A stretch of DNA of 6,127 nucleotides from Planctomyces sp. (GCA_005809115.1 SYLK01000634.1:1-6127); one strand, 5' to 3'; shown: positions 1 through 5,487, counted from the stretch's first letter. Numbers and translations are program-made. The notes: generated by a model not told the origin, from the sequence alone.

Positions 1-368
1 CTACGGTTCTGCTCACCAGCCCCCAGAAGTGGCACGTAATATCGACGAAAATCAGTGCTGCGACCGGAAATCGCGTCGCTGCTCGAGCGGTTCTGCCAGC
101 TCAGTCCAGTCTGCCCGATGCGAAGTTCGAACACGTTCCGGTCATGCAGCGTCCCGGTTTCAATCTGGCGGAGGAATTCGGAGTATTCCATCTTTTCGCC
201 CGAACGGCCCCGCCCTGCCACCGACAGGACTACCGCCAGGACGACTCCCAGCACCAGCAGATACCAGACGGTGTTCCCTCCCCGCCCACTGTCCCTGCGG
301 GGACTGCGACCAGGTCGCGAAGAACCGTTTTGTCCGCCGGTCGACGGCTGTTCAGGGCCACCTGACAT
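1..368 (-). CDS. ftsH: ATP-dependent zinc metalloprotease FtsH, N-terminal part (cut by window edge)
   Basis: FtsH is a membrane-anchored AAA+ zinc protease that removes misfolded membrane proteins and some regulators. Only the first 122 codons lie in the window; the AAA+ and protease domains would lie beyond position 1. Seen: a polar Gly/Ser/Arg-rich tail (residues 1-32), one hydrophobic membrane segment (about 33-52, NTVWYLLVLGVVLAVVLSV), then KMEYSEFLRQIETG (59-72), which matches the usual FtsH start of the extracytoplasmic domain (xYSEFxxxVExG). Residues 75-122 are the start of that domain and match poorly to anything I can recall. The start is ATG at 368: GAGG lies 10 nt upstream (379-382), and a further in-frame ATG at 401 is followed by a TGA before 368. 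The call rests on the tail, membrane segment and YSEF motif; no catalytic motif is visible, so another protein sharing the FtsH extracellular domain is possible. Confidence 0.8.
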   Translation of the reverse strand, partial: MSGGPEQPSTGGQNGSSRPGRSPRRDSGRGGNTVWYLLVLGVVLAVVLSVAGRGRSGEKMEYSEFLRQIETGTLHDRNVFELRIGQTGLSWQNRSSSDAISGRSTDFRRYYVPLLGAGEQNR

Positions 369-694
369 GTTCGGATTGCCTCAGACTGCTTGATTACACA
401 TGAAAACGCTCTGAAAACCGACAAACTGATAAACTACCCGACCTGCGGTTCCGTCCGCTCCGCTCACCTTACGCCGCACCGCCTGGGCACCAACTTTCAC
501 TTTACGCCTGCCCTGTCACCCGGTCAACTCGGAGTCGACCCCAGATCATATGCTGTCCGCAGCCAGAGTCCAGGAACCGTCCCTGTCGTTATCACCCGAC
601 CAATCCTCTCGGGTGCTCCGGAGTTTTCCGGTTCCGCAGCGGAATTCGCTGGTCGTCGGCAGAGCTGCCTGAGACAGGATCCGGACAGGGAGGC
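369..694. other. 326-bp gap between aldolase and ftsH, two adjacent hairpins
   Basis: No credible gene on either strand. This gap should hold the ftsH promoter (minus strand), but I cannot pick convincing -35/-10 boxes. Two short perfect hairpins stand side by side at 618-644, about 50 nt past the aldolase stop: CCGGA/TCCGG with a 4-nt loop (618-631) and TTCCG/CGGAA with a 3-nt loop (632-644). They could end or protect the aldolase transcript. No T-run follows them on the minus strand. Confidence 0.5.
618..644 (-). terminator. Tandem short hairpins downstream of the aldolase gene (possible terminator)
   Basis: Two contiguous stem-loops: 618-622 pairs with 627-631, and 632-636 pairs with 640-644. 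Both stems are 5 bp and perfect. They sit 50-77 nt downstream of the aldolase stop codon on its strand. No U-tract follows, so a classical intrinsic terminator is not shown; a processing or Rho-associated role is equally possible. Confidence 0.25.
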
Positions 695-713
695 TCAGCC
701 GGGCCCGGCTGAG
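694..713. repeat. Perfect 20-bp palindrome spanning the aldolase stop codon
   Basis: The half-site CTCAGCCGGG (694-703) is followed at once by its exact reverse complement (704-713). The palindrome contains the aldolase stop codon (TGA, 697-695) and its last five codons. As RNA it can form an 8-bp stem with a 4-nt loop. It could be a 3' end hairpin or a protein-binding site; no T-run follows on either side. Confidence 0.6.
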
Positions 714-1495
714 TCCCGGGCTGCAGCCGGAGCATCCAGTTCCCGAAATCTGGCCAGTTGCTGCTGCAGCCCCTGTGTCCCGTGACTGAGCACGCTGCCA
801 AAGGCAATCAGGCGATACCCCTGTTCCCAGGCTGTCCGGCACTGGGCCTCGTCACCAAAGGTAATTCCGGCAACTTTGCCGGCGTTGTTTACGCGTCTCG
901 GAAATTCAGCGAGGAAGCGTTGCACATCGGGATGCTTCGTTTTTCCAATGTGGCCCATGGAAGCGGATAAATCGGTCGGCCCGGCAAAGACGACATCCAC
1001 CCCGTCCACAGCGGCGATCGATTCCACATTCTTCATTCCTTCAGGAGTCTCGACCTGCACAATGACGCAGGTCTCGTCGTTGGCCGCCGGCAGATAATCG
1101 TCCCAGGAAACGTCCATGAAAAAAGTCCACAACGGAGAAATTCCGCGGCAGCCCTGTGGCGGATATTTGGCAAACCGGACGGCCTGTGCCGCTTCGTCGG
1201 CGTTGTTCACCTGCGGGATCATGACCGTGTTGGCGCCGATATCGAGTGCCTTTTTGATCAGCTGAGGATCAAGCCCGGCGACGCGGACAACGCACGCAGA
1301 ATTCTTCTGGCGGCAAATGATCGGAATCCACCGAACCTTGTCTACCTCGTAAGGACGGTGCTCCAGATCCACCCAGAGAAAGTCAACACCCGTATTCACG
1401 GTGAACAGTGCGAGCAGGTCCGAGGCGTCCGGCAGGCTTGCTCCCCAGGCCGTCTGTGATGCGGCAAACTTTCGCTTGATGGAATTCTGAAACAC
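695..1495 (-). CDS. HpcH/HpaI-family aldolase (class II, metal-dependent)
   Basis: Predicted cytoplasmic 266-aa TIM-barrel aldolase. The family splits 4-hydroxy-2-oxo acids (for example 2-keto-3-deoxy sugar acids or 4-hydroxy-2-oxoheptanedioate) into pyruvate or a pyruvate analogue and an aldehyde, using a divalent metal. Visible family residues: His46 in WVDLEHRPYE, Arg71 in VVRVAG, metal ligands Glu149 (VQVETPEG) and Asp175 (FAGPTDLSASMG), the glycine-rich turn YPPQGCRGIS (111-120) and KKALDIGANTVMIPQV (81-96). Position and spacing agree closely with the E. coli HpaI residues as I remember them (His45, Arg70, Glu149, Asp175), so the active site looks intact. Length is normal (about 250-270). 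Start: GTG at 1495 with AGGAAAGG 10 nt upstream; a TTG at 1537 would add 14 residues that do not resemble the family. The exact substrate cannot be read from sequence, so no symbol is given. It follows the toroid gene by 266 bp on the same strand. Confidence 0.9.
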   Translation of the reverse strand: MFQNSIKRKFAASQTAWGASLPDASDLLALFTVNTGVDFLWVDLEHRPYEVDKVRWIPIICRQKNSACVVRVAGLDPQLIKKALDIGANTVMIPQVNNADEAAQAVRFAKYPPQGCRGISPLWTFFMDVSWDDYLPAANDETCVIVQVETPEGMKNVESIAAVDGVDVVFAGPTDLSASMGHIGKTKHPDVQRFLAEFPRRVNNAGKVAGITFGDEAQCRTAWEQGYRLIAFGSVLSHGTQGLQQQLARFRELDAPAAARDSAGPG

Positions 1496-1505
1496 GAAGA
1501 AATTA

Positions 1506-1513
1506 CCTTTCCT
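1506..1513 (-). promoter_or_regulatory. Ribosome binding site that decides the GTG start of the aldolase
   Basis: AGGAAAGG on the minus strand, 10 nt before the GTG at 1495. No comparable site precedes the TTG at 1537, so the shorter protein is preferred. Confidence 0.7.
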
Positions 1514-1533
1514 GGTTAACCACACGATCAGAC

Positions 1534-1549
1534 ACAACGAAACAACGAA
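1534..1549. repeat. Two tandem 8-bp units upstream of the aldolase gene
   Basis: ACAACGAA occurs twice head to tail (1534-1541, 1542-1549) and is followed by a degenerate ACGACG. It lies about 40-55 bp upstream of the aldolase GTG, where a transcript start or operator could sit. It may also be chance low-complexity sequence. Confidence 0.5.
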
Positions 1550-1661
1550 ACGACGTCAGACAAACCTTGTCCGGGGACCCGGGCAAAGTGATCAACAGGC
1601 CCTCGGCTCGGGCCGCGCGGATTGGCATTCCGACGCTGGCGATCAAGGCACTGCGCGGCGG

Positions 1662-1685
1662 CAGGAGCCGATCGACCGGCTCCTG
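1662..1685 (-). terminator. Perfect 9-bp stem-loop after the toroid protein gene (possible terminator)
   Basis: CAGGAGCCG (1662-1670) pairs perfectly with CGGCTCCTG (1677-1685) around a 6-nt loop. It begins 76 nt after the toroid gene's stop on the minus strand and precedes the aldolase gene, so it may separate their transcripts. The sequence after it on the minus strand is GC-rich with no U-run; on the plus strand it is followed by TCTCT. Strand and role are therefore uncertain. Confidence 0.4.
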
Positions 1686-1761
1686 TCTCTCGGAGACTCA
1701 CCCGGTGGCGGCAGCGCAGCCAGACCGTACCGGGACCGACGGATTATCGCGGCGGCCGCCG

Positions 1762-2775
1762 TCAGGTGCTGAGGCCCAGGGCGTCCTCCATCCAGCTCTG
1801 CAGAGCAGCAAACTCCGATGTCAGTTCCATCTGACCGGACTCCTGCGGACCGGGATCCCGTGTGTAAATCGTGTCAGCCCGCCATCCGCCTCCGGAGTGC
1901 TGAGATTCGCGCAGGTTCTCATGCACAGCTTCAGCAATGGCCCGATCTGCCGGATCCCGCGTGATTCGATACATCCAGGCGGCACCCCAGCCAATCTTGC
2001 CACTCGCGGCCTGGCGAAAAACATCGTCACGGCAATATTTCGCAGCTTCCAGAAAGCGTCGGCCCAGTGCCAGCCACGAGCGATCTCGCGTGCATCCAAA
2101 CAGACCGGCGCTCAGAGCGGCACCAATCCCGTACTGGAAATACCACTGCGCCGTGGCCGCGCAGTTCACGCGATATTCCGTGGCCTTCTCCTCCGGAAAA
2201 GACGTGACGAGGCCGTTCTGCCGATGCCACACGAAAAACAGCTGTCGGGAAATGTCGGGCTGAGACTCGAGCAACTGACGCATCCAGTGCCCCGTGCGGA
2301 CAGCCGCCTCCGTCCGCCCAGCCCACAGCAGGGCGATCGCGGCAACCCCGGTGCTCATGAACTCCTGCTCGCCCCGCACCTGCTGCTGCTCCAGCGTTCC
2401 GTAGAATCCGCCATTGTCAGGGTCCTGAAATCGCTCCAGAAAATCGCTCCACCGGTGTACCAGGTCGAACCTGGCCCGCAGGATCGCAGCCATCAGCAAC
2501 CACGCATGCGGATAGATCCGAAACTGTTCGAACCAGGTGCAGCCAGCCCCGTCCAGGTCTCCGTCGTCCCGGAGAAATCTCCGTTCCACGAAATTCAGCA
2601 TGCACTCGGATTCGCGCTGGCTGCCAGCCAGCGCAAGTCCCGCCACAGTCTTGTAGTAGTCATTGATGCTGACCGCGCCCTGCAGCGACCCATCCGGCTG
2701 CATCCTGCGCGAAATCCAGCCAGCCGCTGCCCGGGACGACAGCCGGTCTGCGGCAGTCAACGAATCGTTGGTCAT
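1762..2775 (-). CDS. Alpha/alpha-toroid protein, prenyltransferase/squalene-cyclase-like fold, function unknown
   Basis: 337-aa protein, apparently soluble and cytoplasmic (no signal peptide or membrane segment). It resembles uncharacterised proteins built as a ring of helical hairpins, the fold shared by squalene-hopene cyclases, protein prenyltransferases and several sugar epimerases, lyases and glycosidases. Seen: three QW-like turns, MQPDGSLQG (25-33), FQDPDNGGFYG (116-126) and SQHSGGGW (291-298), with conserved aromatic stretches between them (WFEQFRIYPHAWLLM, 81-95; WYFQYGIGAALSAGLFG, 211-227; GKIGWGAAWMYR, 259-270). The class II terpene cyclase motif DxDD is absent, so cyclase activity is unlikely. 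Start: ATG at 2775 with AGGGA 8 nt upstream; ATGs at 2817 and 2841 would add 14-22 Gly/Cys/Ser-rich residues and lack a good ribosome binding site. The gene upstream on the same strand is the secreted mutarotase-like gene (138 bp away). The fold is fairly likely; no reaction can be assigned. Confidence 0.85.
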   Translation of the reverse strand: MTNDSLTAADRLSSRAAAGWISRRMQPDGSLQGAVSINDYYKTVAGLALAGSQRESECMLNFVERRFLRDDGDLDGAGCTWFEQFRIYPHAWLLMAAILRARFDLVHRWSDFLERFQDPDNGGFYGTLEQQQVRGEQEFMSTGVAAIALLWAGRTEAAVRTGHWMRQLLESQPDISRQLFFVWHRQNGLVTSFPEEKATEYRVNCAATAQWYFQYGIGAALSAGLFGCTRDRSWLALGRRFLEAAKYCRDDVFRQAASGKIGWGAAWMYRITRDPADRAIAEAVHENLRESQHSGGGWRADTIYTRDPGPQESGQMELTSEFAALQSWMEDALGLST

Positions 2776-2783
2776 CTGGGAAA

Positions 2784-2788
2784 TCCCT
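2784..2788 (-). promoter_or_regulatory. Ribosome binding site supporting the ATG at 2775
   Basis: AGGGA on the minus strand, 8 nt before the ATG at 2775. It favours the 337-aa product over the longer readings starting at 2817 or 2841. Confidence 0.65.
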
Positions 2789-2892
2789 GAATGCGAGCAA
2801 CAGCCGCCGCCGCCCATGTGGTTCAGCCGACTCTGACGCACCGGATTCTGTCAGAACCGCCAGCACAGATCCAGTTCACCAGTGCGGATGTG

Positions 2893-2907
2893 CGCCGCCT
2901 CGCGGCG
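2893..2907 (-). terminator. Short GC-only hairpin just after the secreted protein gene
   Basis: CGCCGC (2893-2898) pairs with GCGGCG (2902-2907) around a 3-nt loop, 6 nt past the stop codon of the secreted protein gene on the minus strand. The stem is short and no U-run follows, so it may only slow RNA decay or have no role. It lies in the 138-bp gap before the toroid gene. Confidence 0.25.
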
Positions 2908-2913
2908 ACGCCT

Positions 2914-3930
2914 TCACTGGAGCTGGTCCATCACCTTCCGAACCTCTGCGGTGTTCAGACTTTCGGGGGCTGCCGGAAATGGAAATGGCGCCAGCCACCA
3001 CTCTTCCGTGAAACTGGCGGATTCTCCGGGAAGCAGATGCTCCCGTGGACCGATCGGTTCCAGTTCCACCATGTCCCGCTCGGGGTACCAGACGGAAATC
3101 GTCAGTCCAGCAGCCTCGTTATACACCCGGTCTCGATCCACCGTGAATCGCTTCACGAACAGCAGATTGCCGGGCGCCAGATATGCCATCAGCCCTGCCG
3201 CACTGTCGAAGCCCAGTTTGGGTTTTCGCGGCGCTCCCAGAATCTCGAATACTCCGTGTCTGAGGCGGATCCGAGGATCGTCCGGACGGAAGTTGATCAG
3301 CCCCCCCTCCTCGTACATCACATATCCGACCGGAAAACGGCTGGGCCTGGTCGCGGGGATCAGGCAGATACCGCCACCCGCGACAAAGGTGCGACTCCAA
3401 TGGCACCATTCTCGGGCCGCATCCGACACATTCACAATCGTCTGTCGGCACCTCAGCTGCGACGAGGTCGGGCTGAGTTCAAATTCCCGGACCAGCTGCA
3501 CTCCAGTTGCCGAGTCTGGCTGGCTTGTCATCCGAGCCGACCGTGGCCCGGTGATTTCACCCGTCCATGTTCCACTCCAGAGCACGAGATGCTCCGGAAT
3601 CGTCAGTTCCGGACCAATATCGAATCGCCCCGCCGATGACGGGGGACTTGCCCCCGGTCGCCATTCCTTGTCTTCAACCGACAGGAACAGCACGTTCGTG
3701 CCCCGGTAAGAGTACTCAAGAATACGACCGCCAACCTCCGGACACAACACCACCCGGAAGTCGGAATTGCAGAGTTCAATCGCGTGCTGATACCCAAAGT
3801 AACTGATGACCCGCGCGTCTGCACAACTTTCGGCCATCACACTCGGTAACATCATCGGCATCAGAAAGATGCCGGACAGCCACAAACTCCGCAGCAAATA
3901 ACGTGTTGCTGACATCAATCTGTGAGCCAT
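2914..3930 (-). CDS. Secreted DUF4380-like protein with galactose-mutarotase-like beta-sandwich
   Basis: 338-aa protein with a Sec signal peptide: basic n-region (MAHRLMSATRYLLR), hydrophobic core 15-31 and likely cleavage after VMA (residue 33). The mature part resembles DUF4380 proteins, which I recall as frequent in planctomycetes and as having the sugar-binding beta-sandwich of galactose mutarotase. Seen: CPEVGGRILEYSYRG (63-77), GRFDIGPE (101-108), LVREFELSP (146-154), EWCHWSRTF (174-182), PRKPKLGFDSAAG (234-246), RVYNEAAGLTISVWYP (268-283) and VELEPIGPRE (288-297). His177 and Glu289/Glu291 are polar candidates for a sugar site (inference). Start: ATG at 3930 has GGGAG 8 nt upstream and puts the signal peptide at the N-terminus; the frame is open to an ATG at 4101, but those extra 57 residues look non-coding. 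An ATG at 3936 is too close to the same binding site. The likely location is the periplasm or cell exterior. The enzyme activity is unknown. Confidence 0.88.
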   Translation of the reverse strand: MAHRLMSATRYLLRSLWLSGIFLMPMMLPSVMAESCADARVISYFGYQHAIELCNSDFRVVLCPEVGGRILEYSYRGTNVLFLSVEDKEWRPGASPPSSAGRFDIGPELTIPEHLVLWSGTWTGEITGPRSARMTSQPDSATGVQLVREFELSPTSSQLRCRQTIVNVSDAAREWCHWSRTFVAGGGICLIPATRPSRFPVGYVMYEEGGLINFRPDDPRIRLRHGVFEILGAPRKPKLGFDSAAGLMAYLAPGNLLFVKRFTVDRDRVYNEAAGLTISVWYPERDMVELEPIGPREHLLPGESASFTEEWWLAPFPFPAAPESLNTAEVRKVMDQLQ

Positions 3931-3938
3931 GCTCATGT

Positions 3939-3943
3939 CTCCC
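3939..3943 (-). promoter_or_regulatory. Ribosome binding site fixing the secreted protein start at 3930
   Basis: GGGAG on the minus strand, 8 nt before the ATG at 3930. Together with the signal peptide that begins there, it rules against the upstream in-frame ATG at 4101. Confidence 0.7.
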
Positions 3944-3991
3944 GGGTCTGTTTGAAGCACCTGCAGCAAAACCGCGCCATGGCGGCTGCCG

Positions 3992-4136
3992 GGCACCTGC
4001 CCTCGATAAATCCCACAGAGATGCTTCTGCACGCTTTTTGCATATGTGTTGCTTTGCATAGAGCGTCTGTGCTGTTGCACTGTTTCCGGAAAGGACGGCA
4101 AACTCGCTGGCGGCGAAGTCTTCTCAGGCAGGTGCC
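3992..4136. repeat. 10-bp perfect inverted repeat pair, arms 125 bp apart
   Basis: GGCACCTGCC (3992-4001) and its exact reverse complement GGCAGGTGCC (4127-4136). The arms enclose the TTTGCATA repeats upstream of the secreted protein gene. They could be two copies of a binding site or small-element ends, but the ends carry no flanking duplication that I can see. Chance occurrence is not excluded. Confidence 0.5.
4037..4060. promoter_or_regulatory. TTTGCATA direct repeats, 16-bp period (possible operator)
   Basis: TTTGCATA at 4037-4044 and again at 4053-4060. The segment is AT-rich within GC-rich surroundings and lies 107-130 bp upstream of the secreted protein's start. Directly repeated sites at a fixed spacing suggest a binding site or an AT-rich promoter, but this is inference. 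Confidence 0.4.
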
Positions 4137-4215
4137 AATGCCAGTTCTCTGGTCCTCGCAGCGCAGCCCCGTTTCTCGTCTGGGAAGCTAACGGGCTCGT
4201 ACTGGGAATACAAGT

Positions 4216-4246
4216 GGCCCGGGCACACCTCGATTGGCTCCGGGCC
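4216..4246. repeat. Inverted repeat, 7-bp perfect stem with long loop
   Basis: GGCCCGG (4216-4222) pairs with CCGGGCC (4240-4246) around a 17-nt loop; one more G-U pair can form inside it. It lies mid-gap, away from both genes. The surrounding stretch (about 4186-4380) reminds me of dispersed intergenic repeats in planctomycete genomes, which I cannot verify here. Confidence 0.45.
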
Positions 4247-4358
4247 GCAGGCAGGATCTGGCCGCGAGATGGGTGTAAGGAAACATTTCATTGTCCGGAG
4301 TGGTATTCTGATTGAGGGCCAGCCCGGTTTCTCCCACTTCGCTGAGTGAATTCCCGCG

Positions 4359-4378
4359 TTTCGCAGGGAGTTTCGCAG
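4359..4378. repeat. TTTCGCAG direct repeat, 12-bp period
   Basis: TTTCGCAG at 4359-4366 and 4371-4378, separated by GGAG. CTCCC (4331-4335) can also pair with GGGAG (4366-4370). This is part of the structured central section of the divergent gap; no role is assigned. Confidence 0.45.
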
Positions 4379-4487
4379 TGGACGCTGGCGATCGGGAACG
4401 GTCGGAGCCGGCCACACCAAGGCTGTTGTCCAGGTCCGGCAAGGGCACAGAAACCTGAAGAAACATTGCTGTTGTGAATGTGCAGCG

Positions 4488-4516
4488 CGTCAGCGCTCAG
4501 CCCGTCGGGCGCTACG
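4488..4516. repeat. Compact hairpin resembling a REP-type palindrome
   Basis: AGCGC (4492-4496) pairs with GCGCT (4509-4513); CGT (4488-4490) pairs with ACG (4514-4516), leaving C4491 as a bulge. CGTCAG also flanks the structure as a direct repeat (4488-4493, 4515-4520). A bulged GC-rich hairpin between divergent genes is the usual look of REP-type elements, but only one copy is visible in this window. Confidence 0.4.
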
Positions 4517-4546
4517 TCAGACTTCCCGGAGGAGGTTTGTGGCAGT

Positions 4547-4580
4547 CTCCCTGGTTGGGGAATTCTCCCCAGGGGGAATT
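4547..4580 (+). promoter_or_regulatory. Competing hairpins and GGGGAATT direct repeat upstream of the regulator
   Basis: TGGGGA (4556-4561) can pair with TCCCCA (4566-4571) around ATTC. Alternatively 4547-4554 can pair with 4569-4576 (8 pairs, one G-U). Both use the same C-tract, so they exclude each other. The same stretch contains GGGGAATT twice (4557-4564, 4573-4580) with a 16-bp period. It lies 126-159 bp upstream of the regulator's ATG, suiting an operator or a leader with two states. A very weak promoter guess just downstream is TTCTCT (4586-4591) with TTAAAA (4609-4614), 17-bp spacing. Confidence 0.35.
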
Positions 4581-4628
4581 GCCTCTTCTCTGAACATGAG
4601 ACAACACATTAAAACCCCGCCCAACGCA

Positions 4629-4656
4629 GAATCTCCCGCGGTCATGTCGGAGATTC
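4629..4656 (+). promoter_or_regulatory. 8-bp perfect inverted repeat in the regulator leader
   Basis: GAATCTCC (4629-4636) pairs with GGAGATTC (4649-4656) around a 12-nt loop. It ends 31 nt before the ribosome binding site of the regulator, so it could be a dimer-binding operator or a leader hairpin. Confidence 0.4.
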
Positions 4657-4687
4657 AGCCCTCGCAAGAGTATTCACCCTGATGGAT

Positions 4688-4693
4688 GAGGAG
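4688..4693 (+). promoter_or_regulatory. Ribosome binding site of the regulator
   Basis: GAGGAG, 12 nt before the ATG at 4706. The spacing is slightly long. A GTG at 4698 is nearer but lies in another frame, so the ATG at 4706 stays the preferred start. Confidence 0.6.
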
Positions 4694-4705
4694 TAAAGTG
4701 ACCCG

Positions 4706-5404
4706 ATGCAAGGCATAATCGATCGACGAACATCAACGACGAATATCGAAGCCGTCAGTCACGCGGATGCCGTTGTGGCGGACGCCAATCGCGTCAACGG
4801 CGAGTCCGTCGCCTGGTGTCTCAATGCGTATGGAGCGTTTCGCAACGTCAGCTCAGTCTCGACTGCCGGCGAACTCCTGCAGGCCGTCCGCAGCAGCCGA
4901 CCGAGGATCGTTCTGGTTGGCGAACGTCTGATCGCGACCTGCCTGCGAGAATTGTTCAGCGAACTGGCGGTGCGGCTGGGCGAAACGATTGTCGTCGTAT
5001 TCGCCGACGGACTGACAGACCGGCAGCTCGATCTGGTCGTGCACAATCGGGTGTCAGGCCTGCTTTCGCGACAGGACTCGATGCGTTCCATCAGTGACAT
5101 GCTGACGCGAGCGGCAGCTGGTCAGCTGGTCTTGTCGGAACATCTTGCCGATCGGATCCAGGTGGCACCCGACGGCACGTTTCGCTGCACGGCCAGTGCA
5201 CAGCTCAAGAAACTCACCGATCGGCAGTGGGACGTCCTGCTGCGCATTGCCGACGGTGGTCGGGTAGCGGAGGTGGCCGCAGCCCTGGACATTTCAGAAA
5301 AGGCCGTCGAAGCACACAAATACCGGATCATGCGGGCAATTGGCGCCAACGACCGTGTCGACCTCTGCCGCTGGGCCATCCGCGAAGGCCTGATCGAAGC
5401 CTGA
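4706..5404 (+). CDS. LuxR/NarL-type transcriptional regulator with degenerate receiver domain
   Basis: 232-aa cytoplasmic DNA-binding protein. Residues 20-145 follow the receiver-domain pattern (AVVADANRV, RIVLVGERL, TIVVVFADG, VSGLLSRQDS as beta strands 1, 3, 4 and 5). Residues 168-232 form a GerE/LuxR helix-turn-helix (KLTDRQWDVLLRIADGG, then VAAALDISEKAVEAHKYRIMRAIG, ending RWAIREGLI). The phosphoacceptor Asp that should end beta 3 is replaced by Gly72 (Glu73 follows), the Thr/Ser after beta 4 by Phe99 and the conserved Lys after beta 5 by Arg122; of the acidic pair only Asp26 remains. It is therefore probably not switched by phosphorylation; it may respond to a ligand or partner, or be constitutive (inference). 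No histidine kinase is visible nearby. It is divergent to the secreted/toroid/aldolase genes and is followed on its own strand by the NAD+ synthetase gene after 324 bp. Its targets are unknown; autoregulation through repeats in its own upstream region is plausible. Confidence 0.9.
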   Translation: MQGIIDRRTSTTNIEAVSHADAVVADANRVNGESVAWCLNAYGAFRNVSSVSTAGELLQAVRSSRPRIVLVGERLIATCLRELFSELAVRLGETIVVVFADGLTDRQLDLVVHNRVSGLLSRQDSMRSISDMLTRAAAGQLVLSEHLADRIQVAPDGTFRCTASAQLKKLTDRQWDVLLRIADGGRVAEVAAALDISEKAVEAHKYRIMRAIGANDRVDLCRWAIREGLIEA

Positions 5405-5438
5405 CCTGGCGAAGCTGGTGGCACTCATCGATGCAGCG

Positions 5439-5463
5439 CTGCGGCGATCCCGCTTCGCCGCAG
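5439..5463 (+). terminator. Perfect 9-bp stem-loop after the regulator gene (likely terminator)
   Basis: CTGCGGCGA (5439-5447) pairs perfectly with TCGCCGCAG (5455-5463) around a 7-nt loop, 34 nt past the regulator stop. The position and stable stem fit transcription termination. The following TCGTATCT is only weakly T-rich, so termination strength is uncertain. Confidence 0.5.
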
Positions 5464-5487
5464 TCGTATCTGACAGGCAGTACCGGG

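Larger units (their letters stand above)
1496..1761. other. 266-bp gap between toroid protein and aldolase genes
   Basis: No gene supported. Contents: the aldolase ribosome binding site (1506-1513); two tandem copies of an 8-bp unit ACAACGAA at 1534-1549 followed by a partial third; an imperfect inverted repeat at 1567-1586 (8 pairs with one G-U on the plus strand); and a strong perfect hairpin at 1662-1685. The aldolase promoter probably lies between 1514 and 1660, but I see no clear boxes. Confidence 0.5.
3931..4705. other. 775-bp divergent gap between secreted protein and regulator genes
   Basis: No gene supported; the open frames here (for example 4124-4420 and 4188-4466, minus) have no family-like content or binding site. 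The gap must hold promoters for both divergent genes. Left to right it contains: a 10-bp inverted repeat pair (3992-4001 / 4127-4136); TTTGCATA direct repeats (4037-4060); a 7-bp stem hairpin (4216-4246); TTTCGCAG direct repeats (4359-4378); a compact hairpin (4488-4516); competing G/C-tract hairpins with a GGGGAATT direct repeat (4547-4580); an 8-bp stem hairpin (4629-4656); and the regulator's ribosome binding site (4688-4693). It is long for a bacterial gap and rich in structure, so an unannotated small RNA or dispersed repeat is possible. Confidence 0.6.

Noticed and set aside
230..424. 64-codon minus-strand frame over the ftsH start
   Set aside because: It is out of frame with the FtsH-like membrane segment and YSEF motif and stops within the membrane-segment coding region.
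1762..2775. Squalene-hopene or other class II terpene cyclase
   Set aside because: No DxDD motif, and the protein is about half the usual cyclase length.
1567..2790. 407-codon open frame on the plus strand
   Set aside because: It lies opposite the toroid gene, is Arg/Pro/Ser-rich with no family-like motifs and no ribosome binding site. It is a product of GC-rich codon use on the other strand.
2791..3709. Two overlapping plus-strand frames of 282 and 275 codons
   Set aside because: Both are antisense to the secreted protein gene, whose signal peptide and conserved motifs identify the true frame.
3931..4101. 57-residue N-terminal extension of the secreted protein
   Set aside because: It would bury the signal peptide; the start at 3930 has its own ribosome binding site, and the extra residues look like translated non-coding DNA.
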